Assembly (NCBI GenBank): GCA_964610385.1
Contig: CAZSXW010000003.1
Span: 186,001-250,000, forward strand
Reading direction: 5' to 3'
DNA from: CAZBSE01 sp964610385
GTDB taxonomy: Bacteria > Actinomycetota > Humimicrobiia > Humimicrobiales > Humimicrobiaceae
DNA length: 64,000 nucleotides
Shown: one piece after another, positions 1 through 8,616 of the stretch
How positions within the stretch are numbered: position 1 is the stretch's first letter
How the letters are laid out: each line of letters opens with the position of its first letter
Made by a program: the position numbers and the translations under genes
Notes under the pieces: generated by a model
Told to the model about the DNA's origin: nothing
The model's input: only the letters and a program-made list of their open reading frames with translations
The model's database searches: none

Positions 1-273
1 TTAACCGCCTTTATATTTATCGTACCCGTAGTGGCAACCATAGCTATGATCCCCATCTCTGTCGGCGGTATCGGATTGAGAGAGAATTCCCTGGTCTTCA
101 TAATGGTCGCAATGGGGGTAACCAGTGAGAAAGCTGCCTTGTGTTCTCTACTTATATTGCTTATGTTGATCATAATGGGTATTATAGGCGGGGCCATATA
201 TATTGTAAGGCCTTTTTTTGAGAAAAGGTTTAATAAGACGGAACCGCAGACACCGGATGATTTTAAGACTTAG
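1..273 (+). CDS. C-terminal fragment of an LPG-synthase/YbhN-type flippase-domain membrane protein
   Basis: The reading frame is open from the first base and stops at 271-273, so the start lies outside the window. The visible 90 residues hold two hydrophobic segments and a PISVGGIGLRE motif, which is characteristic of the lysylphosphatidylglycerol synthase transmembrane-region family (PF03706, AglD/YbhN-like integral membrane proteins). The tail (KRFNKTEPQTPDDFKT) is polar and probably cytoplasmic. Members often sit in glycolipid or glycosyltransferase clusters and are thought to move lipids or lipid-linked sugars, which fits the following 25 kb. The family call is fairly safe; the substrate is unknown. 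Confidence 0.7.
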   Translation, partial: LTAFIFIVPVVATIAMIPISVGGIGLRENSLVFIMVAMGVTSEKAALCSLLILLMLIIMGIIGGAIYIVRPFFEKRFNKTEPQTPDDFKT

Positions 274-338
274 AATTGGAGTTTATGGTATTTTATAAAA
301 AATTTTCCAAGTATAAGTTTTTCAATAAGGAAGGGAAA

Positions 339-1736
339 TTAAAATCCGGATAAAAATCTTGTTATAATATTATGGAATCGTCTGGTGATATTTATATAAA
401 ATTCACCATATTTGGAATATATTACGGTATAACCTATTGACTTTGAGATGGAAAATTTTATGAAAATACGGAACCCAAATCTCTGGAAGCATCGGGTAAT
501 ATCGTTTCTTGAAAAATGGGGGAGGCTAAGCAGCGAGCCCCGTCGTGAGATATATCCTCTGGGTAAAGGTTCATCCGGGTTGAAGTATCCCTTTCGAATG
601 CAATAATCATATAATTCTGTTCCGGGATAAGGATAGAAAACAAAAATACTTACTACATCCGGTTTTATTTCAATGTTTAAGTTAATCGTGTCCAGATGTT
701 TTTCTAAGGTTTCATCTGGAAGCCCGACCATATTTAAGGTTTTGACCTGGAACCCGATTTTTTTAGCCATTCTTGCAGTTTTTATAATCTGATGATTGGT
801 CATATTTCTTTTTAAAATTTTTTGGCGTAGTTCTTCATTACCGGATTCAAGACCTAAATCGACTCTGCGGCCACCTGCCTTCTTTAATTCTTTCAGCATT
901 TCTTCTTTGCAAATCCCTACACGGCTGCAGAAAACGAATGGCTTGCCGATTTCCCGAGTATATCTTTGGCAAAATTTTATACGGATTGTTTTATTCATCA
1001 TAAAAATATCGTCATCGAAGAAAATTTCTTTAAATCTGTATCTTTCATTAAGATATTCCAACTCCTCCATGATATGTTCTGCGGAACGGAATCGGACATA
1101 ATTTCCCGGTTGTGATCTGCCTATAATCCTGTTTGCGCAATAAGTGCACCGGTATGGGCAACCTCTGGTTGTTAGTACACGTACCTGTGCAAATCCGTAA
1201 AGGTCGATTGATTTTTGATAATTAAAAAGTTCCCTATCCTCGAACGGGAGCTCATCGAGATTGGCAATAAATGGCCTTGTCTTATTTTTTATAATGTTCT
1301 CCCCAATCCTAATCCATAGATTCTTTATCCTGCTGAAATCTCTGCCGGTCTCCAGGGCATTCACCAGTTCTAATAAGGGGTACTCTCCTTCTCCGATGCA
1401 GATGGCGTCCAATCGGGGGACATCTTTGATGCACATTGGGTAAGACGTAGGGTGTGGACCGCCACAGACTGTAAAAACACCCTGAGGGATATTACTAACC
1501 AGTTTCTTTATGAAATAAAACTGCTCCGTTGTCGAATATATGCCTATTATATCCGGATTCTGCTTTCTGATATAAGCTTTCCATCTCTCGAGGTCGGGTT
1601 CCCTGGTAAAATGTATAAGGGAGACGGATTGTATCCCATTTTTCTTAAGTACGGCAGAAAGAGAAGCAAGTCCGTGCTGGTAGTATAAAGGACCGAATTT
1701 TTGATTTATCTCTGTAAATAAAAGAAATACTTTCAT
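339..1736 (-). CDS. B12-binding-type radical SAM protein
   Basis: A 465-residue protein with a CxxxCxxC iron-sulfur motif at Cys193, Cys197 and Cys200 (RGCPYRCTYC), the radical SAM signature. The N-terminal ~140 residues have the Rossmann-like pattern of a cobalamin-binding domain (GGPHPTSYP and IGEGEYPLLELV stretches), placing it in the BchE/P-methylase-like class B group, although no clear DxHxxG cobalamin-ligand motif is visible. Downstream the GLESGNEELRQKILKR and VGLPDET motifs are typical of this class. Reaction unknown; these enzymes methylate or rearrange lipids, sugars or cofactors. It lies on the minus strand behind a GT2 and a sugar dehydrogenase, so a surface glycan or lipid role is possible. 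ATG start at 1736. Confidence 0.85.
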   Translation of the reverse strand: MKVFLLFTEINQKFGPLYYQHGLASLSAVLKKNGIQSVSLIHFTREPDLERWKAYIRKQNPDIIGIYSTTEQFYFIKKLVSNIPQGVFTVCGGPHPTSYPMCIKDVPRLDAICIGEGEYPLLELVNALETGRDFSRIKNLWIRIGENIIKNKTRPFIANLDELPFEDRELFNYQKSIDLYGFAQVRVLTTRGCPYRCTYCANRIIGRSQPGNYVRFRSAEHIMEELEYLNERYRFKEIFFDDDIFMMNKTIRIKFCQRYTREIGKPFVFCSRVGICKEEMLKELKKAGGRRVDLGLESGNEELRQKILKRNMTNHQIIKTARMAKKIGFQVKTLNMVGLPDETLEKHLDTINLNIEIKPDVVSIFVFYPYPGTELYDYCIRKGYFNPDEPLPRGYISRRGSLLSLPHFSRNDITRCFQRFGFRIFIKFSISKSIGYTVIYSKYGEFYINITRRFHNIITRFLSGF

Positions 1737-1780
1737 GGATTGGTATTATTTCACTAAAAATAAATTCGTCAATAGTCTGA

Positions 1781-2737
1781 TTATTTCCTTTGAGAAATCT
1801 TTTTTAACAGGTACAGAATTTTTTCCTGGTTGATCCTTATCCTTTTAATAAGATTTGCAGATATGCCTACTATAAAGAATGTGATCGAGATAAAAAGAAA
1901 GGTTCCGCCTACAAAACCCGACCAGACATTGGGGTGGAATGAGCCTATGGAAACGTAGGTATACAGCAAAATCGATCCAAAAAAAATACTGATTATAAAA
2001 AAGAACAAAGCAATATAAGAAAAAAAAGTAAAGGGTTTATAATCACGGTAAGTTTCAAGGATAATTTTAAGGGTATTTATCCCGTAAGAAAAAAGATTGG
2101 AAGAAATTTTCGAAACTCTTGAAGGGTAATATTTAACTTTTATGGGAATTTCAACAATATTCAATTTCTTGAATGACAGATCAATGAATAATTCATGGGT
2201 ATAGGTAAAATTTCCGTGAAGATTTAAAGATAGTAGTGCTTTTTTGGAATATGCTCTGAATCCACAGGACACGTCATAGTACCTTTTGCCGACTATTTTA
2301 CTTATTAAAATTGACATAAGCTTATTGCCCCAGAATTTGACCAGTGGCATTTTAGGAAAATAATCCTTATCTATAAATCTTGAAGCTGTTACAAAATCAA
2401 AATTGTCATTTAGGATAGGCTCAAGCAGTTTGGGGATATCTTTAGGATTGAACTGAGAATCTCCATCAATATTGACCATTAGATCGAAATTATTATCAAG
2501 GGCATGCTGAAGGCCTGTCGAAAAGGCTGCTCCGATTCCCATATTGTAATGGTGTTTTATTACTTCAGCACCAAGGCCTCTGGCGATTCTGGCAGTTTGG
2601 TCCGTACTGCCGTCGTCTATCACCAGGATTTGTATTTTGGATATACCCCTTATTTTACCGGGTATCTTTTGTATCACTTCCCCTATTTTTTCTTCTTCGT
2701 TAAAGGCGGGGATTATTACTAATAATTTTTTTACCAT
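1781..2737 (-). CDS. GT2 polyprenyl-phosphate glycosyltransferase with C-terminal membrane anchor (ArnC/DPM-like)
   Basis: 318 residues. The N-terminal GT-A domain shows PAFNEEEKI near residue 10, VIDDGST near 40 and a DxD-type NIDGDSQF near 90, as in dolichyl/undecaprenyl-phosphate sugar transferases. After about residue 230 come two hydrophobic segments typical of the GtrB/ArnC membrane anchor. It probably loads a sugar from a nucleotide donor onto a polyprenyl phosphate at the inner face of the membrane. It lies 6 bp after the upstream UDP-sugar dehydrogenase gene on the same strand, and two ArnE/ArnF-like half-transporters are divergently placed nearby, consistent with a lipid-linked sugar export module. 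The sugar cannot be read from sequence. Confidence 0.88.
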   Translation of the reverse strand: MVKKLLVIIPAFNEEEKIGEVIQKIPGKIRGISKIQILVIDDGSTDQTARIARGLGAEVIKHHYNMGIGAAFSTGLQHALDNNFDLMVNIDGDSQFNPKDIPKLLEPILNDNFDFVTASRFIDKDYFPKMPLVKFWGNKLMSILISKIVGKRYYDVSCGFRAYSKKALLSLNLHGNFTYTHELFIDLSFKKLNIVEIPIKVKYYPSRVSKISSNLFSYGINTLKIILETYRDYKPFTFFSYIALFFFIISIFFGSILLYTYVSIGSFHPNVWSGFVGGTFLFISITFFIVGISANLIKRIRINQEKILYLLKKISQRK

Positions 2738-2743
2738 GCTGAT

Positions 2744-3517
2744 TTAGTCCTGTTGAAGTTTCCAGCTATTTATTTCTTTCATATGTTTGACCATCTCATT
2801 ATAAAAACGGATTTTTGAAAATTTAGCAAATGCTATCAAGTCTTTAGGTAAACATTTTCCCCTTACTCCAAGTTGGTTTCTAAAAGGGACGGTTAAATGA
2901 TTTTTTCCTATCCATTTTCTTTCATACATCGCTTTTTTAATAATATTGTAATCTATACCTTTATTATTACAAACCTGATATAAGTAGTTTGCAAATATTA
3001 CTTTTACAGCATAGAAATTGTTTATTGCATATTTAATCATTTCTGCTGTTTTATTATCAGTTTCAATAATTTCACTATTATTAAATTTTTCTTTTGGGTA
3101 AAAAATATTTCTTATATCTTTTATTATTTTATTTTCTTTACTTCCCAGAACAATAATATCAGGTTTAATGGCATCTTTTTCAGCAGTTGCTTCAGTTAGA
3201 AATTCAGGATTGCTGATAATTATGCAGTTGTACTTCTTCATCAGTGTATCAGCAGTTCCAGGGATAACAGTAGACCTGAGTATATAAATATGTTTATTTC
3301 CAAATCTTTTTATTGTTTCTTCAACATATGATATATCACATCCATTTGAGTTTGTTGGTGTAGGAACACAGATGAATAAATATTTGAAATTTAGCGCTTC
3401 ACTTACAGTAATGTTGCTGCGTTTAACTAACTTATCAAATATTTTTTCTACACCTAAAGCTTTAGAGGTTGCTATACCTATTACGCCGCCTCCAATAATG
3501 GCTGCTTGATCTTTCAT
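2744..3517 (-). CDS. Short UDP-glucose/GDP-mannose dehydrogenase-family protein (257 aa)
   Basis: Recognisable by the NAD-fold glycine motif IGGGVIGIA at the N-terminus, CVPTPT at 50-55, NPEFLTEA with Glu109, a catalytic-type Lys162 in EMIKYAINNF, and the nucleophile Cys222 in GVRGKCLPKD. The protein ends about 35 residues after the active-site cysteine, so the C-terminal UDP-binding domain of ordinary 420-450-residue enzymes is absent and the N-terminal Rossmann half is compressed. All visible catalytic residues are kept, so it may be a functional minimal form, as known from some viral and uncultured lineages, rather than a pseudogene. Its codon use is more AT-rich than its neighbours. It lies immediately upstream of a lipid-linked glycosyltransferase gene. 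Confidence 0.75.
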   Translation of the reverse strand: MKDQAAIIGGGVIGIATSKALGVEKIFDKLVKRSNITVSEALNFKYLFICVPTPTNSNGCDISYVEETIKRFGNKHIYILRSTVIPGTADTLMKKYNCIIISNPEFLTEATAEKDAIKPDIIVLGSKENKIIKDIRNIFYPKEKFNNSEIIETDNKTAEMIKYAINNFYAVKVIFANYLYQVCNNKGIDYNIIKKAMYERKWIGKNHLTVPFRNQLGVRGKCLPKDLIAFAKFSKIRFYNEMVKHMKEINSWKLQQD

Positions 3518-3686
3518 CTATTATTACCTCTACTTTAATAAAGAATTTTATATTTTTAAAATTATACAACTATAACATAAAAAATAATAAGATTTAATAT
3601 TTCTTTACTTCTACAGCTGTTTAAACTTAAATAATTTTAGTATAAAATGTATCAACAATATAGAGCTAATCGAACATCGGGAGAAA

Positions 3687-4061
3687 ATGGAATTTAAGGA
3701 CACCAAAGAAAAGATTTTTTATGGGCTTTTGATCATCCTTACAATAAGTATAAATTTAGCCGGTATAATAGCAGGTAAATACATAGGGATGAACCTTAAT
3801 ATCTTGGGAAATCTGATTTTATGGATTGTAGTTCTTATAATAACATATATTGCCAAGTTATTTTTCTGGTTCGTTCTGCATAGAAAATTTCAACTTTCGT
3901 TTATATATCCTTTTTTAAGCCTGAGTTATTTCTTTTCCCTGGTTTTAGGGAAAGTCTTGTTTCAGGAGGCTATTACCACCCAGAAAATAATAGGCACGAT
4001 AATAATAGCCTCAGGGATTTTTATCATAATGATGTCTGGTAAAAAGTTAGAAAGCACTTAA
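3687..4061 (+). CDS. SMR/EamA-type small membrane transporter subunit
   Basis: 124 residues with four hydrophobic segments. The last two (SYFFSLVLGKVLFQEAITTQ, then a GTIIIASGIFIIM helix) match the pattern of small multidrug resistance/EamA half-transporters such as ArnE. The next gene begins 3 bp downstream and encodes a second protein of the same type, so the pair probably forms a heterodimer. Divergent from a GT2/sugar-dehydrogenase pair, which supports flipping of a lipid-linked sugar rather than drug export. ATG start preceded by a GGGAG-type ribosome-binding site. Confidence 0.72.
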   Translation: MEFKDTKEKIFYGLLIILTISINLAGIIAGKYIGMNLNILGNLILWIVVLIITYIAKLFFWFVLHRKFQLSFIYPFLSLSYFFSLVLGKVLFQEAITTQKIIGTIIIASGIFIIMMSGKKLEST

Positions 4062-4064
4062 AAT

Positions 4065-4409
4065 ATGATTTATCTTTATATTTTTTTAGCAGTACTGGTA
4101 CAATTTTTAGTAGCCCTGGCACAGTTAAATTTAAAGATAGGTTCTACCAGGGTTAGTTTTAACAGACCTTTGATAAATAATCTAAAAAATAAACATCTGA
4201 TCATAAGTATATTTTTATTTTTATTTGTCCCCGTACTTTCAGTAATTATAATGAGAGTGGTAGATTTCTCTGTTTTTTATTCTTTTACTGCCTTGAATTA
4301 CTTTTTTGTTATGTTGTTTTCCTGGAAGATACTCAAGGAAAACATTGATAAATTCAGGATTATAGGAAATGTACTGGTGATTGTAGGAGTAGTGATATTT
4401 AATTTATAG
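4065..4409 (+). CDS. SMR/EamA-type small membrane transporter subunit, partner of the preceding gene
   Basis: 114 residues, four hydrophobic segments, with FSVFYSFTALNYFFVMLFSW and WKILKENIDKFRIIGN, the conserved Tyr/Glu-Lys region of EamA and ArnE/ArnF-like proteins. The start codon lies 3 bp after the preceding stop, so the two are translationally linked. It probably forms the other half of a dimeric flippase for an undecaprenyl-phosphate sugar. Family fairly sure; substrate inferred from neighbours only. Confidence 0.72.
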   Translation: MIYLYIFLAVLVQFLVALAQLNLKIGSTRVSFNRPLINNLKNKHLIISIFLFLFVPVLSVIIMRVVDFSVFYSFTALNYFFVMLFSWKILKENIDKFRIIGNVLVIVGVVIFNL

Positions 4410-4472
4410 CAGGGTTTTTTATGACAAGCTTTTGTATTTATAAATGGCAATGGGAAAATCCTGGAGGATGAT

Positions 4473-6374
4473 ATGACCAGCAAAATAAAACTTTTTGTTC
4501 TAAATAAAAAAACAGCCATATCTGCGGTTTTTTCTTTTTTAATACCCCTTATTATTTATCTGCTGACTTTGGAGCATAAACTTATCGGAGGGGATACGGC
4601 TTGGTATGCACTTGAAATACCTGCCATGCAGGTTTTTGTACCGACAGGATATCCTACTTTTTCGATACTGGGCAAGCTTATCACTTATTTACCGATTGGT
4701 GATCTTGCTTACAGACTTAATCTTTTCTCGGCAATATTTGGAGCTCTTACCATATTATTCTTATTTCTTCTAATAAATAAACTGATAAAAAATGAGCCGG
4801 TAAGCTTAATAAGCTCCCTTTGTTTTGCTTTTATTTTACCTTTCTGGAGTGTGGCAAATAGATTGGAGTTTGATACCCTGAATAGTTTTTTTATAGTTCT
4901 GGTGCTTTTCTCTGCAGTTCTTTATGGTGAAAAAAAGAACAGAAAGTATCTATATTTTTTCTTTTTTTCACTGGGATTGAGCCTGACCAATCACCCGATT
5001 GCTTTCTTTGTAGTACCGGCCATCTTTTTATATGTGATTATAATAAATCCCAAAATCTTTAAAAGTATCAAAGCAGTTTTTCTCAGTATATTGTTTTTTA
5101 TTCTGCCCCTGCTTTCATACTTTTATATTTATATAAGGTCACTACAGGGTTATGGAGAGGTTAACACTCTAAAGAGGCTTTTCTATTATGTAACTGGTAG
5201 AAATGTGACAGGAGAACTACACGGGGGTCACTTTACCGATAGAAATCTTATAGATGTTCTGCTGGTCATTATTGATTATCTAAAAATCATTTTTGAAAGC
5301 TACGGTGCTGTCCTGATAATAATAGCATTGATAGGGTTTATCTTTTTGGTCAGGAAAAATAAAAAATTGGGTATTTTTTCGGTTTTATTTATAGTTTTCA
5401 ATATTATAGTCCCGCCCTTATATTTGAGCCATGCCAATCCGAATTACATGCTGGATACCATGATAATACTTGCCGTTTATATCGCTTTTGGCTTTGTTTC
5501 AATACTAAATTTTTCAACTTCTATTTTTGACAGGACAATGAGCGGTAAGAAGAAATTAAAGATAGATAAGTTTTTAAGGTATTTTTTAACAGGTGTTATA
5601 TTTATATTTTTTACCTTACAGCCAGTTTCTCTTGTTTACGTAAATTATAATGAAGCAGATCTCTCAGAACCGGATGATGTATATGAATTCTGGCTTGAAG
5701 CATATGATAATATGGAAGAAAATTCCAAGATTTATATCCAGTCGCCTTCCGAAAATATCAGTATGTTTGTAAATAAATATGAGTATGGAGACAAGCAGAT
5801 ACAGTTGATCAGGCATACCGGGCAGGAATACAGTTCGGATAATATTGAGAAAGATTTCAAAGAAGGCACAACTGTATACTTTATCGGAAATGATAATTTC
5901 CTTCCATTGTTTGAAGTCGAGCAGATAGGAAAAACCTATTACTGGAGCCGGTGGTACAGAGAATATCTAAAGTTATATAAAGTAGTTGGAATCAAATTTT
6001 ATAAAGAAGATATTGAAATCGAACACAATATTGACAATTATTCTGTGGGATTTGGTAAGTCATTTACTCTTGAATATATAATCAAAAGCGCCGGCCAGGA
6101 GACTGCAAAAATTAGCTCAATGGAGCTTGAACTCCCCAACGGCATAGAATTTGTAGGTGTAGAACCGGATGGATATATAGATCATAATCCAGGAATAAGC
6201 AAGGGGATTTACATGTGGGTAAGCGATGAGTACAGAGTAGAGGGTGGAGGCGAGATAAATATAAAGATTAATTTAAGAGGCATTAAACCCGGAAAAGCTG
6301 TGATCAAATTTAGAATAACTACCTCAGGCCTGTATATAAATTCTGAAGATATAGAAATAGAAATAGGATCATGA
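4473..6374 (+). CDS. DUF2723/GT117-type membrane glycosyltransferase with an extra C-terminal beta-rich domain
   Basis: 633 residues. The N-terminus matches the DUF2723 pattern: GGDTAWYALEIPAMQVFVPTGYP followed within a few residues by LGKLITYLPIGDLAYRLN. This part has about ten membrane helices up to residue ~390. Family members are GT-C-fold, polyprenyl-phosphate-sugar-dependent transferases thought to act on the outer face of the membrane. From about residue 525 there is an added extracellular domain of ~110 residues with SSMELELPNGIEFVGVEP and GIYMWVSDEY motifs. This tail is nearly identical to the C-terminus of the polysaccharide deacetylase at 8617-10182. ATG at 4473 has a GGAGG site 7 bp upstream. 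Confidence 0.82.
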   Translation: MTSKIKLFVLNKKTAISAVFSFLIPLIIYLLTLEHKLIGGDTAWYALEIPAMQVFVPTGYPTFSILGKLITYLPIGDLAYRLNLFSAIFGALTILFLFLLINKLIKNEPVSLISSLCFAFILPFWSVANRLEFDTLNSFFIVLVLFSAVLYGEKKNRKYLYFFFFSLGLSLTNHPIAFFVVPAIFLYVIIINPKIFKSIKAVFLSILFFILPLLSYFYIYIRSLQGYGEVNTLKRLFYYVTGRNVTGELHGGHFTDRNLIDVLLVIIDYLKIIFESYGAVLIIIALIGFIFLVRKNKKLGIFSVLFIVFNIIVPPLYLSHANPNYMLDTMIILAVYIAFGFVSILNFSTSIFDRTMSGKKKLKIDKFLRYFLTGVIFIFFTLQPVSLVYVNYNEADLSEPDDVYEFWLEAYDNMEENSKIYIQSPSENISMFVNKYEYGDKQIQLIRHTGQEYSSDNIEKDFKEGTTVYFIGNDNFLPLFEVEQIGKTYYWSRWYREYLKLYKVVGIKFYKEDIEIEHNIDNYSVGFGKSFTLEYIIKSAGQETAKISSMELELPNGIEFVGVEPDGYIDHNPGISKGIYMWVSDEYRVEGGGEINIKINLRGIKPGKAVIKFRITTSGLYINSEDIEIEIGS

Positions 6375-6401
6375 TTTGTTTAGCAGTTGTTTTCCCGAGT
6401 A

Positions 6402-6560
6402 TTAAAAATTAAAGATATCTATTGTTTTATGGATAAAATCACCCAAGTATTTATTATAAATGCTGAAATTTGTGATTTCGAAAAATATGACTAATGCCAT
6501 AAGGAAAATTATGGCAAAAAAGAGGTAATATAAAACTTTAATAAGCAAGAGTTTTTTCAT
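6402..6560 (-). CDS. Possible 52-residue single-span membrane protein
   Basis: An open frame on the minus strand just downstream of the SGNH hydrolase gene reads MKKLLLIKVLYYLFFAIIFL, then MALVIFFEITNFSIYN and a polar tail. It has a positively charged start and one strong hydrophobic segment, as expected for a small membrane peptide. No Shine-Dalgarno sequence is visible before the ATG and I recognise no family. In AT-rich DNA such frames also arise by chance, so this is only a candidate. Confidence 0.3.
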   Translation of the reverse strand: MKKLLLIKVLYYLFFAIIFLMALVIFFEITNFSIYNKYLGDFIHKTIDIFNF

Positions 6561-6597
6561 TTTATAAAAGTAAATTATTTTTATGGCATTATATCAT

Positions 6598-8484
6598 TTA
6601 TTTTCTGTTACCAAAATCATCCAGGTAATAGGTCACAGTATTAAATACCGTCTGGGCCACAATTGCGGATCCTTCAGGGGTGTAATGTATTCCATCGCCG
6701 TATAAATAATGGCCTGGATTTTGAGAAAGGGGAGTGAGAACATCAATAACCGGAAGGGAGTATTTATTGGCGATTTTTATGATCTCGTTATTATATATGG
6801 GATAACTGTCTTTGCCGGGATAATAAACCGGTCCGATGAGGTTTAAAAATACAGTAGCGCCAAGGTTTCTTGCTTTTATTACAATCCCTTCAAGGTGAAC
6901 ACTGAAATTTTTAACTCCTGTACCGGCATCATTTGTACCGTATGCAATTATGACTATCTGGGGATTATATACGCCGACAGTGCTGTCAAATCTTACATAG
7001 CCTTGAGGAGCTCTTTCTCCGGATACTCCGCTGGGAATAGTGTTATAGTCGGCATAGGGGTAACTTGATTCCAAAAGCTGGTCAAATCTCTGAACCCAGT
7101 CTGATTTTGCTATAAGGGAATCACCCATTACGACTATAGTCATATATATATGTCTTTTTACACCGATGCTTTCCTGTTCTAATTCGGTTTCTGAGTCACT
7201 ATTTTCTATTTTAAACTCAGTGGTTATATTTCCACCGGTGTAGAATAAATCATCATTGACTTTTATCTGGAAATCTATTTCTTTACTCTGCCCTACATCG
7301 AGATCATTTAGATCCCATATAAGACCTCTGATATCATCACTCCAGCGGATGCCTTCCGGAGTACCTGATCGGCTGATATAGGTAGCGCCCTGCGGAGTGG
7401 GACAGACCAGACTGTAACTGTCAGCTTTTTTTTCACCTGAATTGGTTATGATTATTTTTATATTTATAGTCTCACCTGCCCATAGATAACCGCCATTGGC
7501 ATCACTTAAAAGGATTTCCGAACCTGAAAAATCCGGCAGGAGTACTACTGGTTCGCTGGTAGAATCTGATGCTCTTACGTCCTGGTCACAATTTATGGTA
7601 CCGTTGTTCTCGATTAATTCTCCATCAGCCAATTCATAATTAACTGTCGCCTTAAATTTGAGAGTATGAGATTTATTTACCTCAAGAGTATCTGAGTTCC
7701 ATAACACCGTATTATCCTGAAGACTACCTGAATCACTTATCGATTCTTCGATTATGGACACATTTTTTGATAGGGCACTTTTTATTTCGACTCCGGTTGC
7801 ATTCATATTCCCTTTGTTTTTTACCGTCAGAGTGTATTCAATAGTATCACCCATATGCAGATATCCCCCATTTTCATCAACTGCTTTTATGCCAAAACCG
7901 CTAAAGTCGGGGCTGCTTTGAATGGTGTGATTAAAATTAGAAATAATATCCTGGCTGTATGTCTTATCACTGATAATATAATTAAATTTTATCTTATCCA
8001 GGATTATTTTCGTATTGTCATCCAGGGGCTTATCGGCGGTCACTATAAAATTTATCTTTCCATTCTGTCCTGATTCAATATCGATAAAGTCAAAGACAAT
8101 TATATCCCCCCCGTCCCTGGTTGTTGTTTCGGCGTCTGAAGAATCAAAAGATGTATTTTCAGGTATAGCTACCTCTATTTCTAATCTATCCACAGCTCTA
8201 TTACCTGTATTCTGAAAATTTATATAATATGATATTTTACTTCCCGGAGCGATCTGCTCGGCGGTATCCGAATAAATATAATTATGAGAAAGATCAGAAA
8301 AGTTAGGTCTGAGGTATATGAAAAAATAATAGCAGATAATAATAGCTAGAGCTATTATCAATACTGCAGATATTATTACCCATACCCATTTTTTATTGTT
8401 TTTGACAGCAGTAATATTCACTTTTTTTATTGCTTCTCCTGTATTTTTCAGCTGTTTTGCGGTCTTCTTTAAAAAATCTTTCAT
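6598..8484 (-). CDS. Membrane-anchored SGNH/GDSL hydrolase with DUF11-type repeats
   Basis: 628 residues. A cytoplasmic N-terminus is followed by one hydrophobic helix (about residues 34-55). Three Ig-like DUF11-type repeats follow (each opening with a G-[SDE]-x-I-x-Y/I pattern, e.g. GSKISYYINFQNTGN, GDTIEYTLTVKNKGN, GETINIKIIITNSGE). The C-terminal ~180 residues form an SGNH hydrolase: VVMGDSL (nucleophile Ser), SGVSGERA (block II Gly), AYGTNDAG (block III Asn) and GDGIHYTPEG (Asp/His). It probably removes acyl groups from an extracellular polysaccharide while held away from the membrane by the repeats. It sits between a membrane glycosyltransferase and a polysaccharide deacetylase, suggesting modification of the same polymer. 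Confidence 0.85.
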   Translation of the reverse strand: MKDFLKKTAKQLKNTGEAIKKVNITAVKNNKKWVWVIISAVLIIALAIIICYYFFIYLRPNFSDLSHNYIYSDTAEQIAPGSKISYYINFQNTGNRAVDRLEIEVAIPENTSFDSSDAETTTRDGGDIIVFDFIDIESGQNGKINFIVTADKPLDDNTKIILDKIKFNYIISDKTYSQDIISNFNHTIQSSPDFSGFGIKAVDENGGYLHMGDTIEYTLTVKNKGNMNATGVEIKSALSKNVSIIEESISDSGSLQDNTVLWNSDTLEVNKSHTLKFKATVNYELADGELIENNGTINCDQDVRASDSTSEPVVLLPDFSGSEILLSDANGGYLWAGETINIKIIITNSGEKKADSYSLVCPTPQGATYISRSGTPEGIRWSDDIRGLIWDLNDLDVGQSKEIDFQIKVNDDLFYTGGNITTEFKIENSDSETELEQESIGVKRHIYMTIVVMGDSLIAKSDWVQRFDQLLESSYPYADYNTIPSGVSGERAPQGYVRFDSTVGVYNPQIVIIAYGTNDAGTGVKNFSVHLEGIVIKARNLGATVFLNLIGPVYYPGKDSYPIYNNEIIKIANKYSLPVIDVLTPLSQNPGHYLYGDGIHYTPEGSAIVAQTVFNTVTYYLDDFGNRK

Positions 8485-8616
8485 AAGTGTACCAGATATA
8501 TTAAAAGTTTAATCAAGTTCTTAATTCTTAAAATAAAATATAAAAAATATAAATAGAATACTTCAAAAGATAAAAAAGTCAATAATAACAAAGGATATAT
8601 AGACATTCTATTTTTA

